From Cephalotus follicularis (lineage: Eukaryota; Streptophyta; Magnoliopsida; Oxalidales; Cephalotaceae), in assembly GCA_001972305.1 (NCBI GenBank), contig BDDD01001476.1, positions 169,004-233,003 of the forward strand: DNA of 64,000 nt, given 5' to 3'. The notes under the pieces are model-generated. The model was not told the DNA's origin and searched no databases. It worked only from the letters and a program-made list of their open reading frames with translations. Of the stretch, positions 11,243-22,835 are shown in pieces (position 1 is the stretch's first letter; each line of letters begins with the position of its first letter). The translations under genes and the position numbers were made by a program.

Positions 11243-11660
11243 TATTGACATTTATGTCTCAATCCTTATTTTGATGATAACATATTTGTATTTAACAAAG
11301 TTTCTTGTTGTGCAAGTTACAGATAAAAGGTGCAAAGTCAAAATAGAAAACTGCAGAAACAGGGCAAAGTGTCGACGCTCAGAATAAAGCGTTAGCGCTT
11401 TGAAGCCAAATGGTCGACAGTTAGAAAGAAGCTATCAGCAGTTTCGAACAGAAGCTTTTGAATCAATTGAAGTTGCGCAAAGCGGCGACGAGCACGTCAA
11501 TGTGCACGATGAACACGTTGATGCCCTGGACTACTGTCAAATGAAGAAATCACTTGAAAATCCTTTGAAAATCTCTAAAAACTGTTTTTGAATCAAAACA
11601 AAGGAAGCTACAAGCTCCCACCATCAAAATGGACTTGAAAATAGCTTTAAAACTCTTTAA
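11243..11660 (+). mobile_element. Copia-1 3' LTR, partial
   Basis: Starts TATTGACATTTATG, matching the Copia-3 3' LTR start TGTTGACATTTATA at 35143. Carries TCGA-centred words at 11364-11525 (GTGTCGACGCTC, GCGTTAGCGC, GGTCGACAG). Right boundary with family A is uncertain by tens of bases. Confidence 0.7.
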
Positions 11661-12444
11661 AAGCATGTCTACCCTAAGATCGAGCGAGAAACAGGAATTG
11701 GGCTAAAATGCTCCAAATCCTTCGATTCCCTTCAATCTCCCCTTTACTCCTTTTCTACTCATATCTACTACTCTAGTTCATGCATCTAGCACATATACTC
11801 ATGCATATAGCACACAATCATCAAAGAACAGTCACGTGCATACAATTCATTCGAAATGCATGAATGCAAGCAATAGTATAACCTACCTCTTAGCAACTGA
11901 GCTCGTAAAGCTCGGAAATCCTCTATCCTTGACTATCTCCTTTACCTTACATGTACAACAAGTTCCCGTTACACTCTACACACGAAAACCAAGTACAATC
12001 GCCAATGGAGCTTCGGCCAGTTTTCTGCCAACTCACTCAACTCCTGCAAAACTCATAAACAGACTTTACATTGAACGATCTACTTAAAACTGTTCACAAC
12101 TCGCCGTGAATCGACGCCGAAATGCTCTATCACAGCTGGTAGTGAGTTCAACCCACTGAGTTGACTCAACGGTCAACCACAATTCCGGTCACCACCCAAA
12201 AACGCCTCACAAACATCAACTCTTCACATCTATACCCTTAACTCACTGAGACTCAGCGCTAAATGCGCGGTGAAAGGCGGTAGCGAGTTGGTTCGCTGAG
12301 TCAACTCGGCAATTCAAATCCTGTCATTTCTGGCCGAATGGCGCCTAATCAGTCACTGAAATAGGATTAGCCGGTCTCCTAGGTGAAGACTGGCCCTTCC
12401 CAAGATGCTAACCGGCGGTGGAACACACGGCGACAGTGACGCAA
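11660..12444 (-). mobile_element. Family A LTR piece (A2a)
   Basis: Matches 13790-14400 and 330-960 of the other A copies: the GACTCGCCGTGAATCGACGCCGA-like segment, the CACTGAGTTGACTC-like repeats and the CGGTGGTGGAA region. It stops near 12444, where a different part of the same LTR type begins, so this is a partial copy joined to A2b. No gene. Confidence 0.6.
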
Positions 12445-12464
12445 AGCGACTTTAAACGGGGATG

Positions 12465-12903
12465 CTTGCACTCTGTGTTTAGCACCTGGTCACTTCCACT
12501 ATGTGTTTAGCAACCCAGTTACTTCCGCTCTGCGTTTAGTAACTGCCACAACTATCAGTCAGCCACATCGGACAAACAATCTCTCAATCATGTCACATAG
12601 GACAAACAATCTCTCAATCATGTCACATCGGACAAACAATCCATTCAGGGATGCTTCCACTCTGTGTTTAGTAACCCGGTCACTTCCACTCTGTATTTAG
12701 TAACCCAGTTACTTCCGGTCTGCGTTTAGTAACCGCCGAATGTGGGAGTCCCTAGCTACTTCCACTCTGTGTTTAGTAGCCCAGTTACTTCCGCTCTACA
12801 TTTAGTAACCATTGTATGGGAAACCCCAGCTGCTTCCACTCCGTGTTTAGCAGCCAACACATGTGAAATTCCTAGTTACTTCCACCCTGTGTTTAGTAAC
12901 TAA
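12465..12903. repeat. Minisatellite of about ten hairpin units
   Basis: The unit is GTTACTTCCACTCTGTGTTTAGTAACC, about 27-29 bp, in about ten copies, some spaced apart. The ends of each unit are complementary (GTTACT with AGTAAC, first bases 20 nt apart). Arms change together: GCTACT/AGTAGC at 12755-12780, GTTACT/AGTAAC at 12784-12809, GCTGCT/AGCAGC at 12829-12854, GTTACT/AGTAAC at 12875-12900. Confidence 0.85.
12564..12645. repeat. 30-bp tandem repeat inside the minisatellite
   Basis: Three near-identical units beginning CACATCGGACAAACAAT at 12564, 12594 and 12624 interrupt the hairpin units. The 30-bp period is exact. Confidence 0.85.
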
Positions 12904-13365
12904 TGCATAATTCCCATCACAATCCATCAATGAATGATGCCAATCGGCCCCGAGCTAGGAAAGCACACGGCTAGCCATCCCGTGGTGCTAGGAAATCTCA
13001 ACAATCAATCAATCCAATCAATTATGTTTCAAGTAGTCTATATTTTCATAAACGCTTGAAATCATAACTATACATATAGATGTATACGAAATAGTGCTTT
13101 CCAAAATAGTTATCAACTAATTTATGTAAAATAAAGTACTTGCCAAACATATTTATTCAAAATATGTACAATCCTTTGAAACCTCGTTTCAATCTTTGAC
13201 ATACAACATTTCATACAAAATATTGGTTATAACAAAACCATAATCCCATTGTCTAAAATTATAAACACTTTAGCAATTATATACATTTCAATCCATAACA
13301 ATATGCAATGCAAACATGTGCTCAAAATGCAAACGGGCTCTATTCGCATCAACTTCTTATCCCTT

Positions 13366-13600
13366 CGGCATCGACATTCAAGGCATGGACCATTAAGCGT
13401 CAGCGCTTATCCACTTGGTGTCCACGCTTTGAGGTACGAACCTCTAGCGTCAACGCTACAAGTGTCCATTCACACACAACGAATCATGGCATCGACATTT
13501 TCTCAAAGGGTCGACATTTATCGCAAAAACAAAGCTCATTCTCCGTATAACAGTCCATAGTGTCGACGCTTCTTCCCTAAGCGTCGACGGTCAAGTGAAC
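13366..13600. repeat. TCGA-centred palindrome words in A2b
   Basis: GCATCGACATT, AAGCGTCAGCGCTT, AGCGTCAACGCT, GGGTCGACATTT, GTGTCGACGCTT and AAGCGTCGACGG. A1 keeps part of this array at 1-135. Confidence 0.75.
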
Positions 13601-14963
13601 CAAAACACGGTTCCTTCAACATGTCTCAAAACCAAAGCATACAACACATGCCATTCAATCCGTAATCATTGTAAATCGCAATATGCATAACAGGCTAAGT
13701 ATTCATAGCAACCCTAACGCCAATCACACGATCCATAACCCATTGCATTTCATCAAATGAACACTCATTACAATTGAACTCAAATATGCATGTATAAATC
13801 CCCTACTATTACACCTACATGGAATTCCATGTTAGGAGCCACAGTCTACCTCTTCAAGGTCCACAGCCCCGAAGACGCACTTTATTCACACTGCAAATAC
13901 ACCAAGTTCTCATTACGATCAACGCACACAAAACATTGTCGTCACCGAAACGCCGGCCGGATTCCGACCGACTCACCTAGCTTATGAAACACCCATAAAC
14001 AAGTTCCACATTGAACGGTATACTCAAAACCGCTCAAGACTCGCCGTGAATCGACGCCGAATGTCGTGTCACTGACGGCAGCGAGTTGCGACTCACTGAG
14101 TCAACTCCTAGGACTTCAACAGGTCAGATCGCCACCCAAAAACACCACACATTCACAAGTTATACACATCCCTTCACAAGACTTGTCGAGTCTCGGCGCC
14201 AAATGCGCTGTCTCAGGTAGCAGTGAGTCGACTCGCTGAGTCGACTCAATCAACTGATTCCAGCCGATTCTAGTCAAACCACACCTCAACAGTGGTCGAA
14301 ATGGACAGAGCGGGCCTTCTAGATGAAAACCACCTCTATCTGCGTCGCTAACCGGTGGTGGAATGCACGATAGAGGTGCACACAGTGACGGGAAAGGGGA
14401 TAAGAAAAAGAAGATAAAATAGAAGAAGGGGAAGAGGTTACCGTTGGCAGGTGTGCCTGGGTTTCTTGCCGACCTCTCCCTGTCCGGTAGCTGGCTCCGA
14501 CCTTTCCCGGTCCGGTAGCTGGCTCCGACTGTCTCTCTCTCTCTCTCTCTCCCGCTTTCTCTCCCGATCTCTCTCCCTTTCTCTCTGGTGCGGGTGCACA
14601 AAGTGCTCGCTGCTCTTTCTTTTGCATGGGTGCGTGATGCGCCCGTGTCCTCTCCCTTTCTTCTTTATTCTTTTGGCTTCCCTTTAGTATTTACTAGCCA
14701 AAATACAAAGGCATGGGTCCCGTTTATTCCACGAATTGTGACATAAATTATCCAAACGGCTATAAAAATAACTGTAATAATAATGCGAACATTGGGATTT
14801 ACTGTCGTGCATTAAAAATAAGCTTTATTTACCGTTTTTGGGAAACATAATTACAGCTTCAAAGTGTAATGCCTTTTTATTACTCCGGGCCTATATCGGT
14901 TTTATTACGATCATACACGCACCAATTTCATAATAATTATTTATGAAATTTTGGGGCGTTACA

Positions 14964-15845
14964 AGAAGAGGAAGAAAACGATGAGGTAACTTACGATGGA
15001 CTTGTCTTAATTGTAGAAAAATATAGTTCTATGTTTGCTTCCTTAAATAAAAAGGTCAAGACTTTAGTAAATGAAAATGAGGAACTAAAATCAATTAATT
15101 TAGGTAAGGAAGAAAACTCAAATGAAATTAAAGTATACCTTTTAGAGAATGAAGTAGCTTTCCTAGAGAAGGAAAATAGAAACCTTAAGGAAGAGATAGA
15201 CGCTTTAAAGAAGACGTTTTCAAAGTTTTCTAATAGTAGTGAAAAACTTGAAAACCTTCTTGGCTTCCAAAGATGTGTTTTTGATAAGGCCGGACTAGGA
15301 TATGAGGAGATGAACAATGTTAAGCTTTATCAAAACTTCTTTGAAATGAAAGAAAGGATAGAAAAAGAGAAGGTTGAAAAGGTTCATATTGAGAAGACAA
15401 TTGTAAAGATTTCTTGTGACTATTGTGGTAAGATTGGACATACATCTTTTTCTTGCTTTCATAAGAAGAATGTCATGTTTAAGAAAAATATGAATAACTC
15501 TTGTAATTTTTGTGGCAAACGTGGACATGTATCTTCATTATGCTATCATAAGAAAAATGCTATGTTCAAGAAAAAGATAAATATTTCATGTAGCCACCGT
15601 GGTAAATATGGTCATACTTCATCATCATGTTTTTATAAAAGAAGCATTTTGTATAAAGGAAAAATGATTGTATCTTGTAATAATTGTGGTAAGAATGGCA
15701 TATCTCTACTTCATGTTTTATAAAGAAAATATTTTGAATGATTCAGATTTCACTAGAATAAAGCAAAGTTGGGTTCCCAAAAGAACTATTGTGACTAACC
15801 CCAAAGGACCCAAAACTTGTTGGGTACCTCAAACAAAAATTTGAA
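14964..15845 (+). pseudogene. Copia-2 gag remnant (C-terminal half)
   Basis: Begins in the acidic EEEENDEVTYDGL stretch equivalent to 5050-5090 of Copia-1. A helical, leucine-spaced region (about 15030-15260) may form a coiled coil. Four CCHC-like modules follow at 15415-15717 with period 87 bp, the first two starting at 15415 and 15502. The end shows the conserved GPKTCWVPQTK segment before pol. Confidence 0.85.
15415..15717 (+). repeat. Tandem zinc-knuckle modules, 87-bp period (Copia-2)
   Basis: Modules read CDYCGKIGHTSFSC, CNFCGKRGHVSSLC, then two further related ones, each followed by a basic linker of about 15 residues, total 29 residues per module. The same number and spacing as in Copia-1. 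Confidence 0.85.
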
Positions 15846-15859
15846 ATTTATTTTTGTAG

Positions 15860-18800
15860 GTGTGCTTGAAGGCACTATCCAAGAAGACGCAATGGTACTT
15901 GGATAGTGGGTGCTCCAAGCATATGACGGGCAACAAAAGCCTCTTCGTCAAATTCGAATCAAAGGAAGGAGGAGATGTAACCTTTGGAGACAATGCAAAA
16001 GGAAAGATCAAAGGCTTTGGTTCCATAGGTAACAATAAATCCTCTATTCATAATGTTCTATTAGTTGATGGACTCAAACACAATCTCTTGAGTATAAGTC
16101 AATTATGTGACAAGGATTGTAGAGTCACCTGTGAAAAGGACTCTTATAAACTGATAGACATAAACAATAATCAAATTAAGTTTGTAGGATATAGACATGA
16201 GAATGTATATGTGGTAGATATAGATGACTTGAATAATGTTAAATGTCTAGTGTCTATAAATGAAGATAGTTGGCTATGGCATAGAAGATTAGGTCATGTA
16301 GGTTTGTCAACTATTTCAAAGCTTCTAAAACATGAACTAGATAAAGGTCTTCCCAAAATTAGTTTTGAAAGATAAAGTTTGTGACGCGTGTCAATATGGG
16401 AAACAAACTAGAACATCATTTAAAAGCAAAGACATTGTTTCCACAACTAGGCCATTACAACTTTTGCATATAGATTTATTTGGTCCAATAGATATTAGAA
16501 GTTTAGGTGGTAAATTTTATGCCATGGTCATAGTAGATGATTATTCTAGATATACATGGACTATTTTTCTTGCCCCAAAAAATGAAACTTTTAAAGAATT
16601 TTCAAAATTTTGTAAAACTGTTCAAAAAGAGAAGGAAACTTCTATTGTAAAAATTAGGAGTAATCATGGAAAGGAATTTGAAAATAACCTTTTTGAAAGC
16701 TTTTGCAATGAAAACGGTTACACACATGAGTTCTCCACTTCTAGAACACCTCAACAAAATGGGGTTGTTGAAAGGAAAAATAGATTTCTACAAGAAATGT
16801 GTAGAACCCTTTTAAATGAAAACAACTTACCAAAATATTTTTGGGCGGAAACTATAAATACTTCATGCTATATTCTAAATCGTATATCTATAAGGCCAAT
16901 TCTCAAAAAGACTCCATATGAATTATGGAGGGGGAGAAAGCCTAACATTAGTTACTTTCACACCTTAGGATACAAGTGCTTCATCCACAATAATGGAAAA
17001 GAGCATCTTGGTAATTTCGACTTCAAAGTCGACGAATGTATCTTTCTTGGTTATTCATCTAGTAGTAGAGCTTATAGATGTTTTAATAAAATAAAATTAC
17101 TTGTTGAAGAATCAATGCATGTTGTATTTGATGAAACTAACCCAAAACTTCCAAAAAAAGTTATTGATGTTGATTGTATAGATTTTGTTGAAAATGGAGT
17201 TGATAAGCTAAATTTAGAAGAAACCAAAAAGGAGGAGTCCACATTTGGAGAATCCTCTCAAGAAAGCTATCAAGAAACTCTCCACGACAAGACTTTGAAG
17301 GTGGTAAGAGGACACCCTCATGAAGCGATAATAGGTAATCCTAGATTAGGACTATCTACTAGGTCTAATATTAATCATAATTATATTGCATTTTTGTCAC
17401 AAATAGAACCTAGGAATATAGAAGAAGCTGAAAAGGATGAAAATTGGATTAATGCCATGCCAGAGGAATTAAACTAATTTGAAAGAAATAAAGTATGGAA
17501 TCTAGTTCCTAGACCTAATGACCAAAACATAATTGGTACTAAATGTGTATTTTGAAATAAACTAGATGATCAAGGAATGGTGATTAGGAATAAAGCTAGG
17601 TTAGTTGCTAAGGGATATTTCCAAGAATAGGAAATTGACTTTGATGAGTCATTTGCTCCCGTAGCAAGACTAGAATCCATACGTATGTTACTAGCATATG
17701 CATCCTTTAAGGATTTCACCCTTTACCAAATGGATGTAAACAATGCTTTTCTAAATGGTGTAATAAAGGATGAAGTATATGTGGAACAACCTCCCGGGTT
17801 TGAAAACCCTCATTCACCAAAACATGTGTATAAACTTTCTAAAGCCTTATATGGCTTGAAACAAGGTCCTAGAGCTTGGTATGAAAAATTAAGTAGTTAC
17901 TTACTTGAAAAGGGATTTAAGAGAGGGACTATTGATATTACATTATTTACCAAAACTCTTAATAAAGAAATTTTGATTATTCAAATTTGTGTTGATGATA
18001 TCATCTTCGGGTCTACTAATGAAAAGTTGTGCAAGAATTTTGCTAAGATCATGCAGAATGAATTTGAAATGAGCATGATGGGAGAGCTAAACTATTTTCT
18101 TGGACTTCAAGTCAAACAACTAGAAGAAGGAATCTTCATCAACCAATCCGAGTACGTCAAAGACCTACTCAAAAGATTTGGATTGGAAAGCTCCAAGAGA
18201 AGTAAGACCCCGATGAGCACAACTACTAAGCTAGATAAGGACCAACAAGGTAAACCTAAAGACCAAAAACTTTATAGAAGCATGATAGGTTCATTGCTTT
18301 ATTTAACGGCTAGTAGGCCGGGTATCTTGTTTAGTGTGTGTTTACGTGCTAGATATCAAGCATGCCCTGAGGAATCCCACATGTATGTGGTAAAAAGAAT
18401 TTTTAAGTATCTAGCTTATACACCCTCATTACGACTATAGTATCCTAGGAATTTGTCATTTGACTTACACACCTACTCCGATGCCGATTTTAGAGGTTAC
18501 AAAGTAGATAGAAAAAGTACAAGTGGCACTTGTCAATTCTTAGGCAATATGCTTATTTCTTGGTTTAGCAAGAAATTTTTTTGGTAACACTGTCCACTAC
18601 CGAAGCTGAGTACATTGCCGCCGAAAGTTGTTGCGCACAAATAATGTGGATGAAACAACAACTTCTTGATTACGGCTTTAATTTTGAGAAAGTGCCGATT
18701 AGGTGTGACAACACAAGTGCAATTTGTCTAGGAAAAAATCCCGTACATCATCCTAGCACAAAACATATTGATATTAGGTATCATTTTATAAAAGACCATA

Positions 18801-18931
18801 TTGAGAAAGGTGACATTGAATTAGTCTTCGTTCTGACTCAAGAACAAGTTGCGGACATTTTCACAAAACCCTTAGATGAACAAACTTTCTCAAAATTTAG
18901 ATTGGAATTAGGGTTGTGTGAAATGGAGTGA
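15860..18931 (+). pseudogene. Copia-2 pol remnant
   Basis: Protease WYLDSGCSKHMTGNK at the start; GAG-pre-integrase LWHRRLGHVGL and CDACQYGKQTR; integrase core LLHIDLFGPID, VIVDDYSRYTW and NGVVERKNR; RT with LYQMDVNNAFLNG and VDDIIFGS; RNase H with [15 protein letters not shown] and TTEAEYIAAES; ends FTKPLDEQTFSKF. Domain order and total length are normal. It is closely similar to Copia-1 pol throughout. Broken, about five interruptions. Confidence 0.92.
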
Positions 18932-19389
18932 TTAACATGATTGGTATGTTCATATATGTTTGCTTGATATGCTTGTTTGATCATTGATGCATCATTTGCA
19001 TTCATTCATGCGCGAATTCATAGAATCGGCAGAAAATAAAGCAAAGCGCCGACGCCTCGAATCTAAGCGTCAGCGCTTAACACTACTCTTAGAATTAGAA
19101 CTTTGCAAAACGTGCAATGCACCGACGCCTAGAATTCAAGCGTCAGTGCTTTAACACTAAAATTAGGGCTTGAAATTTAAAATTGCACAAATCGACACCG
19201 CTTTAAGAAAAAGCGTCAACGCTTTAGTCGGACTATAAGACAATTCCTTCATCTGTCAAACTTTCCTATACACAAAATTAAGAACTCTAAACCCCCAAAT
19301 CACCTCTGTGGTGATCTCCGTGAGATTTTCAGTCGTAAAATACTTTTAAACTTCAATCAATCACAAAGTATCCCTAATACTAAGAGCAT
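18932..19389 (+). repeat. Copia-2 pol-env spacer with TCGA words
   Basis: Counterpart of 9027-9476. Words include GCGCCGACGCC, AAGCGTCAGCGCTT, CACCGACGCC and AAGCGTCAACGCTTT, in the same order as Copia-1. No gene. Confidence 0.75.
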
Positions 19390-20625
19390 TGAAGCTGGGG
19401 AAGGATCTAGCAAGAGAAGAAAGACCTTTGCATGCAAGAAGAAGGGTGGAAGCTCACTGCCGCCACCACCAGAGGTGACTCCATCACTTCCAAGGTATCT
19501 CGAGGCCTATTTCAATCGCAAAATACTAATAGGAAAGGTGTTAGACTTCGATTTTTGCAACAATGAGGGTTTCCCCATTGTTGGGTGGTTAAGTGCACAA
19601 GGGTTAGAACCCCTATTTTCCATTATTTTTCCCTCTTATCCTCACCTAATTAAAGAATTTTTTGTTCACATGCTATCTATATCTATGGTAGATTTGAGCA
19701 CGAAAGTGAAGGATATGGAAATAGAATTTGGATTGCGAACTCTAGCCACCATTCTAGACATTCCACATGATGGTGCTAAAGGTTGGAACCAAAGAAACTG
19801 GATTATTAACAATGAGTTTAACAAAGAAGAGTGTGTGCGAATGTTATTGGTAAGAATGCACACTGTATGCAAAGAATGTACACTGGGAACCTTAGCTTTC
19901 ACCATAGGTTCCTTCACCGTGCCATTGCGACACACATTCTGCCCAAGGACGGTGGATTTGATGAAGTAACCCACATGGAGGCATACACTATGTATCACCT
20001 CATTACGGGTAAAAGGATCATTGTGACCTCCTTAATAATCAATCATATGCACGCAATCCATGGTCGATAAAATGCTAGGTTAGCCTTTAGTAATATCATC
20101 ACAAAAATCCTTATGCACTTTGGAGTTGACCTAATCGGAGAGTTGCATCACTAACTCCAAAATGTAGACAAATTTGGCAAGGGGACTCTAGGTAGAATGG
20201 GCTTTAAAAAGCATAAGAAGCTAGGTACTTGGATCCCTACAGAAGAGGATTAAAATAGGATGATTGAAGATGAGGAAGGGGAAGAAATGGGTGATGAAGA
20301 TCAAGGAGAAGCTGCACATGAGCCTCAAGTCGATCCACCACGAAACGTCAACATGCCAAGAACACAATTCAAAGTACTCTTGAATGCAATCAAAGGCATA
20401 CAACAAGAGGTCAAAGACATCAAGATCGATGTTCAAACCATCAAGAGAAGACAAAAGAGAATGGCAATAAGACTTGTGACAAAAGGAATGGTTAGAGATG
20501 AAAGCTTAATCACATCCTCGAGTGACGAACCTGAAGATACTGAAAGAGAGGATGAAGGAGCTACTAATGAGCTGGGAGACTTGGATGGAAACAATGAAGA
20601 CGAAGATACTCCCATGGCCGACTGA
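19390..20625 (+). pseudogene. Copia-2 envelope-like gene remnant
   Basis: Parallels Copia-1: basic start (SSKRRKTFACKKK), then LDFDFCNNEGFPIVGWL, PSYPHLIKEFF and LATILDIPHDG, an acidic segment near 20270-20320, and the helical tail GIQQEVKDIKIDVQTIKRRQ near 20397-20456. The tail is the best-conserved part between the two copies, which fits a structural (coiled-coil) role. Broken with a few interruptions. Confidence 0.75.
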
Positions 20626-20999
20626 GCATCATGCATTTCATTCTTCACATTGCATTATGGTTTTATGATGTGTTCTTGAAAAACAGCTTGATAAATTTGT
20701 AATGAAGTTTGTTTGATTAACATTACGATAGTTTGTAATCTATTTCTATGTTTGAATTACGAAATCAATGTTTGGAAGTTTATTCAACTGGTAAATCTAT
20801 TTGTTTGTTTGATATTTTGTTAAGAATTGAATGATTGTCAATGGTTTAATCTCTTTATGCAATATATCTAGTTGAATGACGATGTTAGTTGAATGTGTTA
20901 ATAGTCAATGAATTGATGATATTGATTTATGGTTATAACTGTTTTGATTTAAAAAGTTTGATCCTTTTTGAAATGATAGGAAAAAGGGGGATATATTAA
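20626..20999 (+). other. Copia-2 3' untranslated zone
   Basis: A/T-rich, no gene, ends in the purine run GGAAAAAGGGGGATATATT (about 20980), like 11028-11050 in Copia-1, where Athila H sequence begins. Confidence 0.65.
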
Positions 21000-21001
21000 A
21001 T

Positions 21002-22200
21002 GTGCAAGAAGAAGTTAGGGAAAAGAAAGAAGAAGAGAAAAAGGAACAATTAATGGAAATACCAAAGCGTTCATTTGATCCCCCAGTTCCTTTTCCAAAG
21101 AGATTAGAGAAAAATAAGAAAGCCCCCGCAATGGAAAAGATCATCAATACATTTAAACAAGTTCAAATCAATATCCCATTGCTTGAAGCTATTGAGCAGG
21201 TGCCCTCTTACGCAAAAGTCATTAAAGACTTATGCACGAAAAAGAGGATCCTTCAGACTCCGAAAAAGGCTTTCTTGGCAGCGAACATTAGTGCACTGTT
21301 TTCGCAATCCACGATGCGAAAGTATAAAGATCCTGGCTGCCCGACAATCTCTTGTTTGATTGGTAACACAAAAATCGATCATGCCTTGCTCGATTTAGGA
21401 CCAAGTGTGAATTTGTTACCTTCAGAAGTTTTTGAGCAATTAGGTTTAGGAGAGTTGCTCCTAACCACCACGAAATTGCAATTAGCTGATAGGTCGTAAA
21501 AGTACCAAGAGGAAAAATTGAGGATGTTTTGATAAAGGTTGGTGAGTTTTTCTTTCCTGTCGACTTTGTCGTATTAGATACCCAGCCTGTTGTGAACATA
21601 AAAGATCAAATCCTAGTTATCCTCGGTAGACCATTCTTGGCCACAAGTAATGCATTGATTAATTGCCGAAATGGTCTCATGAAATTGAGTTTTGGAAAGT
21701 CGTCGATGGACTTTAACATCTTTCGTTTGGGAAAACATCAATCTGACTTTGATGATGTCTACGTGATTCGCTCAATTCCTGAGACCATAGATTCGTATTT
21801 TAATATCGAATTTGATCGCAATTTCAAGAGGGAATTCGAGATTGAGGAAATTAAACAAAAGGATAGATTGATATGGCTAGAAAATGAGGAAGCGTTGGCA
21901 TGGTTAGAAAGTAAGCTCAATGAGCCAACATCGGATAGTGAATGGGATCATCTATCCCATTACACACACAAACTCGCTACGCCTGACCAAACGTACTTTG
22001 ACGAAGACTTTGAGAACAACTTCATGGAATGCTTGAGAAAGTTCGAGGAATTGGAGGCCACACAAAAGGAGATATTAAGTTGGTTGGAAGATGGGGACGT
22101 TGATTCGATTTTGGAAGTTCAATGGGATGATCTGTCCCATTTCACGCACAAGCTTAGCACGCCATCCCACCCTCACACCATCCTCGAAAATAACTTTTTC
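21002..22200 (+). pseudogene. H gag C-terminus and aspartic protease remnant
   Basis: Matches Athila copy D: KAPAMEKIINTFKQVQINI, ICTKKRILQTPKKA-like text, then the retropepsin region LLDLGPSVNLLPSEVFEQLG with ILGRPFLATSNALINCRNG at about 21630-21675. The protease would cut the Gag-Pol precursor. After the protease a charged region with two similar WDDLSHxTHKL / WDHLSHYTHKL segments (about 21940-22160) differs from D. Confidence 0.85.
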
Positions 22201-22614
22201 TTTACTAAAGATCAATTAGGATGGAGGGTGTGCATTCGTATGGACCATGTGTGTGATTGGTTGGTTGGCCATGATTATTCTTGCTCTCTAGATGGTTTTT
22301 ACTGGTACGATGCTCACATTGTTTCTTGGCAATCTCTGTGTTTTGTTGACAACGTGCTTCATTGTTATTATTCTCTTGATGGTTTCTATTGGTGGAGGTC
22401 TTGTTGGAATTTCTCTTATATTGATAAAATTGTTTTCCCATATTGTGTGTTTAAGTTTTTTCAGACAGGTATACATGATTTTTATTGGTGGACATCCTTT
22501 TGGGATGATGCTTATATTGTTAAACCTATGCCTTCACGTGGTATTTTTGAGTTTGTTAAGACAGGTATTGGAGACGTGTTCGAAGTGAAAAGAAAGCGAG
22601 CACTAAGGAAGTGA
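22201..22614 (+). pseudogene. H compressed RT/integrase region with repeated FYWW module
   Basis: Opens with GWRVCIRMDHVCDWLVGHD, which resembles the D reverse transcriptase segment around DRLAGHEYYCFLDGYSG, and ends with YIV...GIFEFVKTGIGDVFEV, which resembles the integrase C-terminal GPY/F-type segment. Between them three modules of form DGFYW...YIV recur, at about 22290, 22377 and 22472. A similar pair exists in F (46128-46330). No catalytic RT or integrase core lies here. Relict or non-autonomous derivative. Confidence 0.6.
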
Positions 22615-22835
22615 GCACTAACGTTTTTTGGAGTTAAAGCTGCATTGATGAAAGAGGCCATAGATTTTCATGAGCCTCGTTATTTTAAGCCTCCATGATC
22701 ATATCCGGTAAACCCTACCCCTTTGTTCTTTATTTTATTGCATTGTTTCTTATATTTGTGTGTTCATGCATTTTTCTTTTCTTTAGTTTGTTTTTAGTGC
22801 ATTGAGGACAAGCAAAGTTTAAGTATGGGGGTATT
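22615..22835 (+). other. H 3' zone and polypurine tract
   Basis: Non-coding. GAGGACAAGCAAAGTTTAAG leads to TATGGGGGTAT (22823-22835), the typical Athila plus-strand primer just before the LTR. Confidence 0.75.

Larger units (their letters stand above)
4157..11660 (+). mobile_element. Copia-1: Sirevirus-like (SIRE/Maximus) element, broken
   Basis: Ty1/copia order protease-integrase-RT-RNase H, followed by a spacer, an envelope-like gene, a purine-rich zone and the 3' LTR, is diagnostic of the SIRE/Maximus lineage. With the LTR piece at 1537-1736 this copy has parts of both ends. It is a fossil: roughly five to eight breaks are spread over gag-pol and more over the envelope-like gene. Copia-2 belongs to the same family; Copia-3 is more distant. 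The right end is approximate because it runs into family A. Confidence 0.9.
12445..14963 (-). mobile_element. Family A LTR (A2b), abutting Copia-2
   Basis: Order as displayed: hairpin minisatellite (12465-12903), A/T-rich block (12905-13330), TCGA palindrome words (13366-13600), the region shared with A1, CT tract (about 14531-14585), terminal hairpin and GGGGCGTTACA ending at 14963. Similarity to A1 over 13440-14963 is about 80-85% by eye. Copia-2 gag follows directly. No gag or pol of its own lies in the window. Confidence 0.65.
14964..20999 (+). mobile_element. Copia-2: Sirevirus-like element, partial and broken
   Basis: Same family as Copia-1: same gene order, spacer words, envelope-like gene and protein sequence. 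The visible part runs from mid gag to the purine tract before the 3' LTR; both LTRs are absent, replaced by family A on the left and Athila H on the right. About six or seven breaks in gag-pol. Fossil; age cannot be read without LTRs. Confidence 0.88.

Noticed and set aside
12465-12903. CRISPR-like look (regular repeats with spacers)
   Set aside because: Plant LTR context, units are degenerate and directly adjacent, no cas genes; it is a minisatellite.
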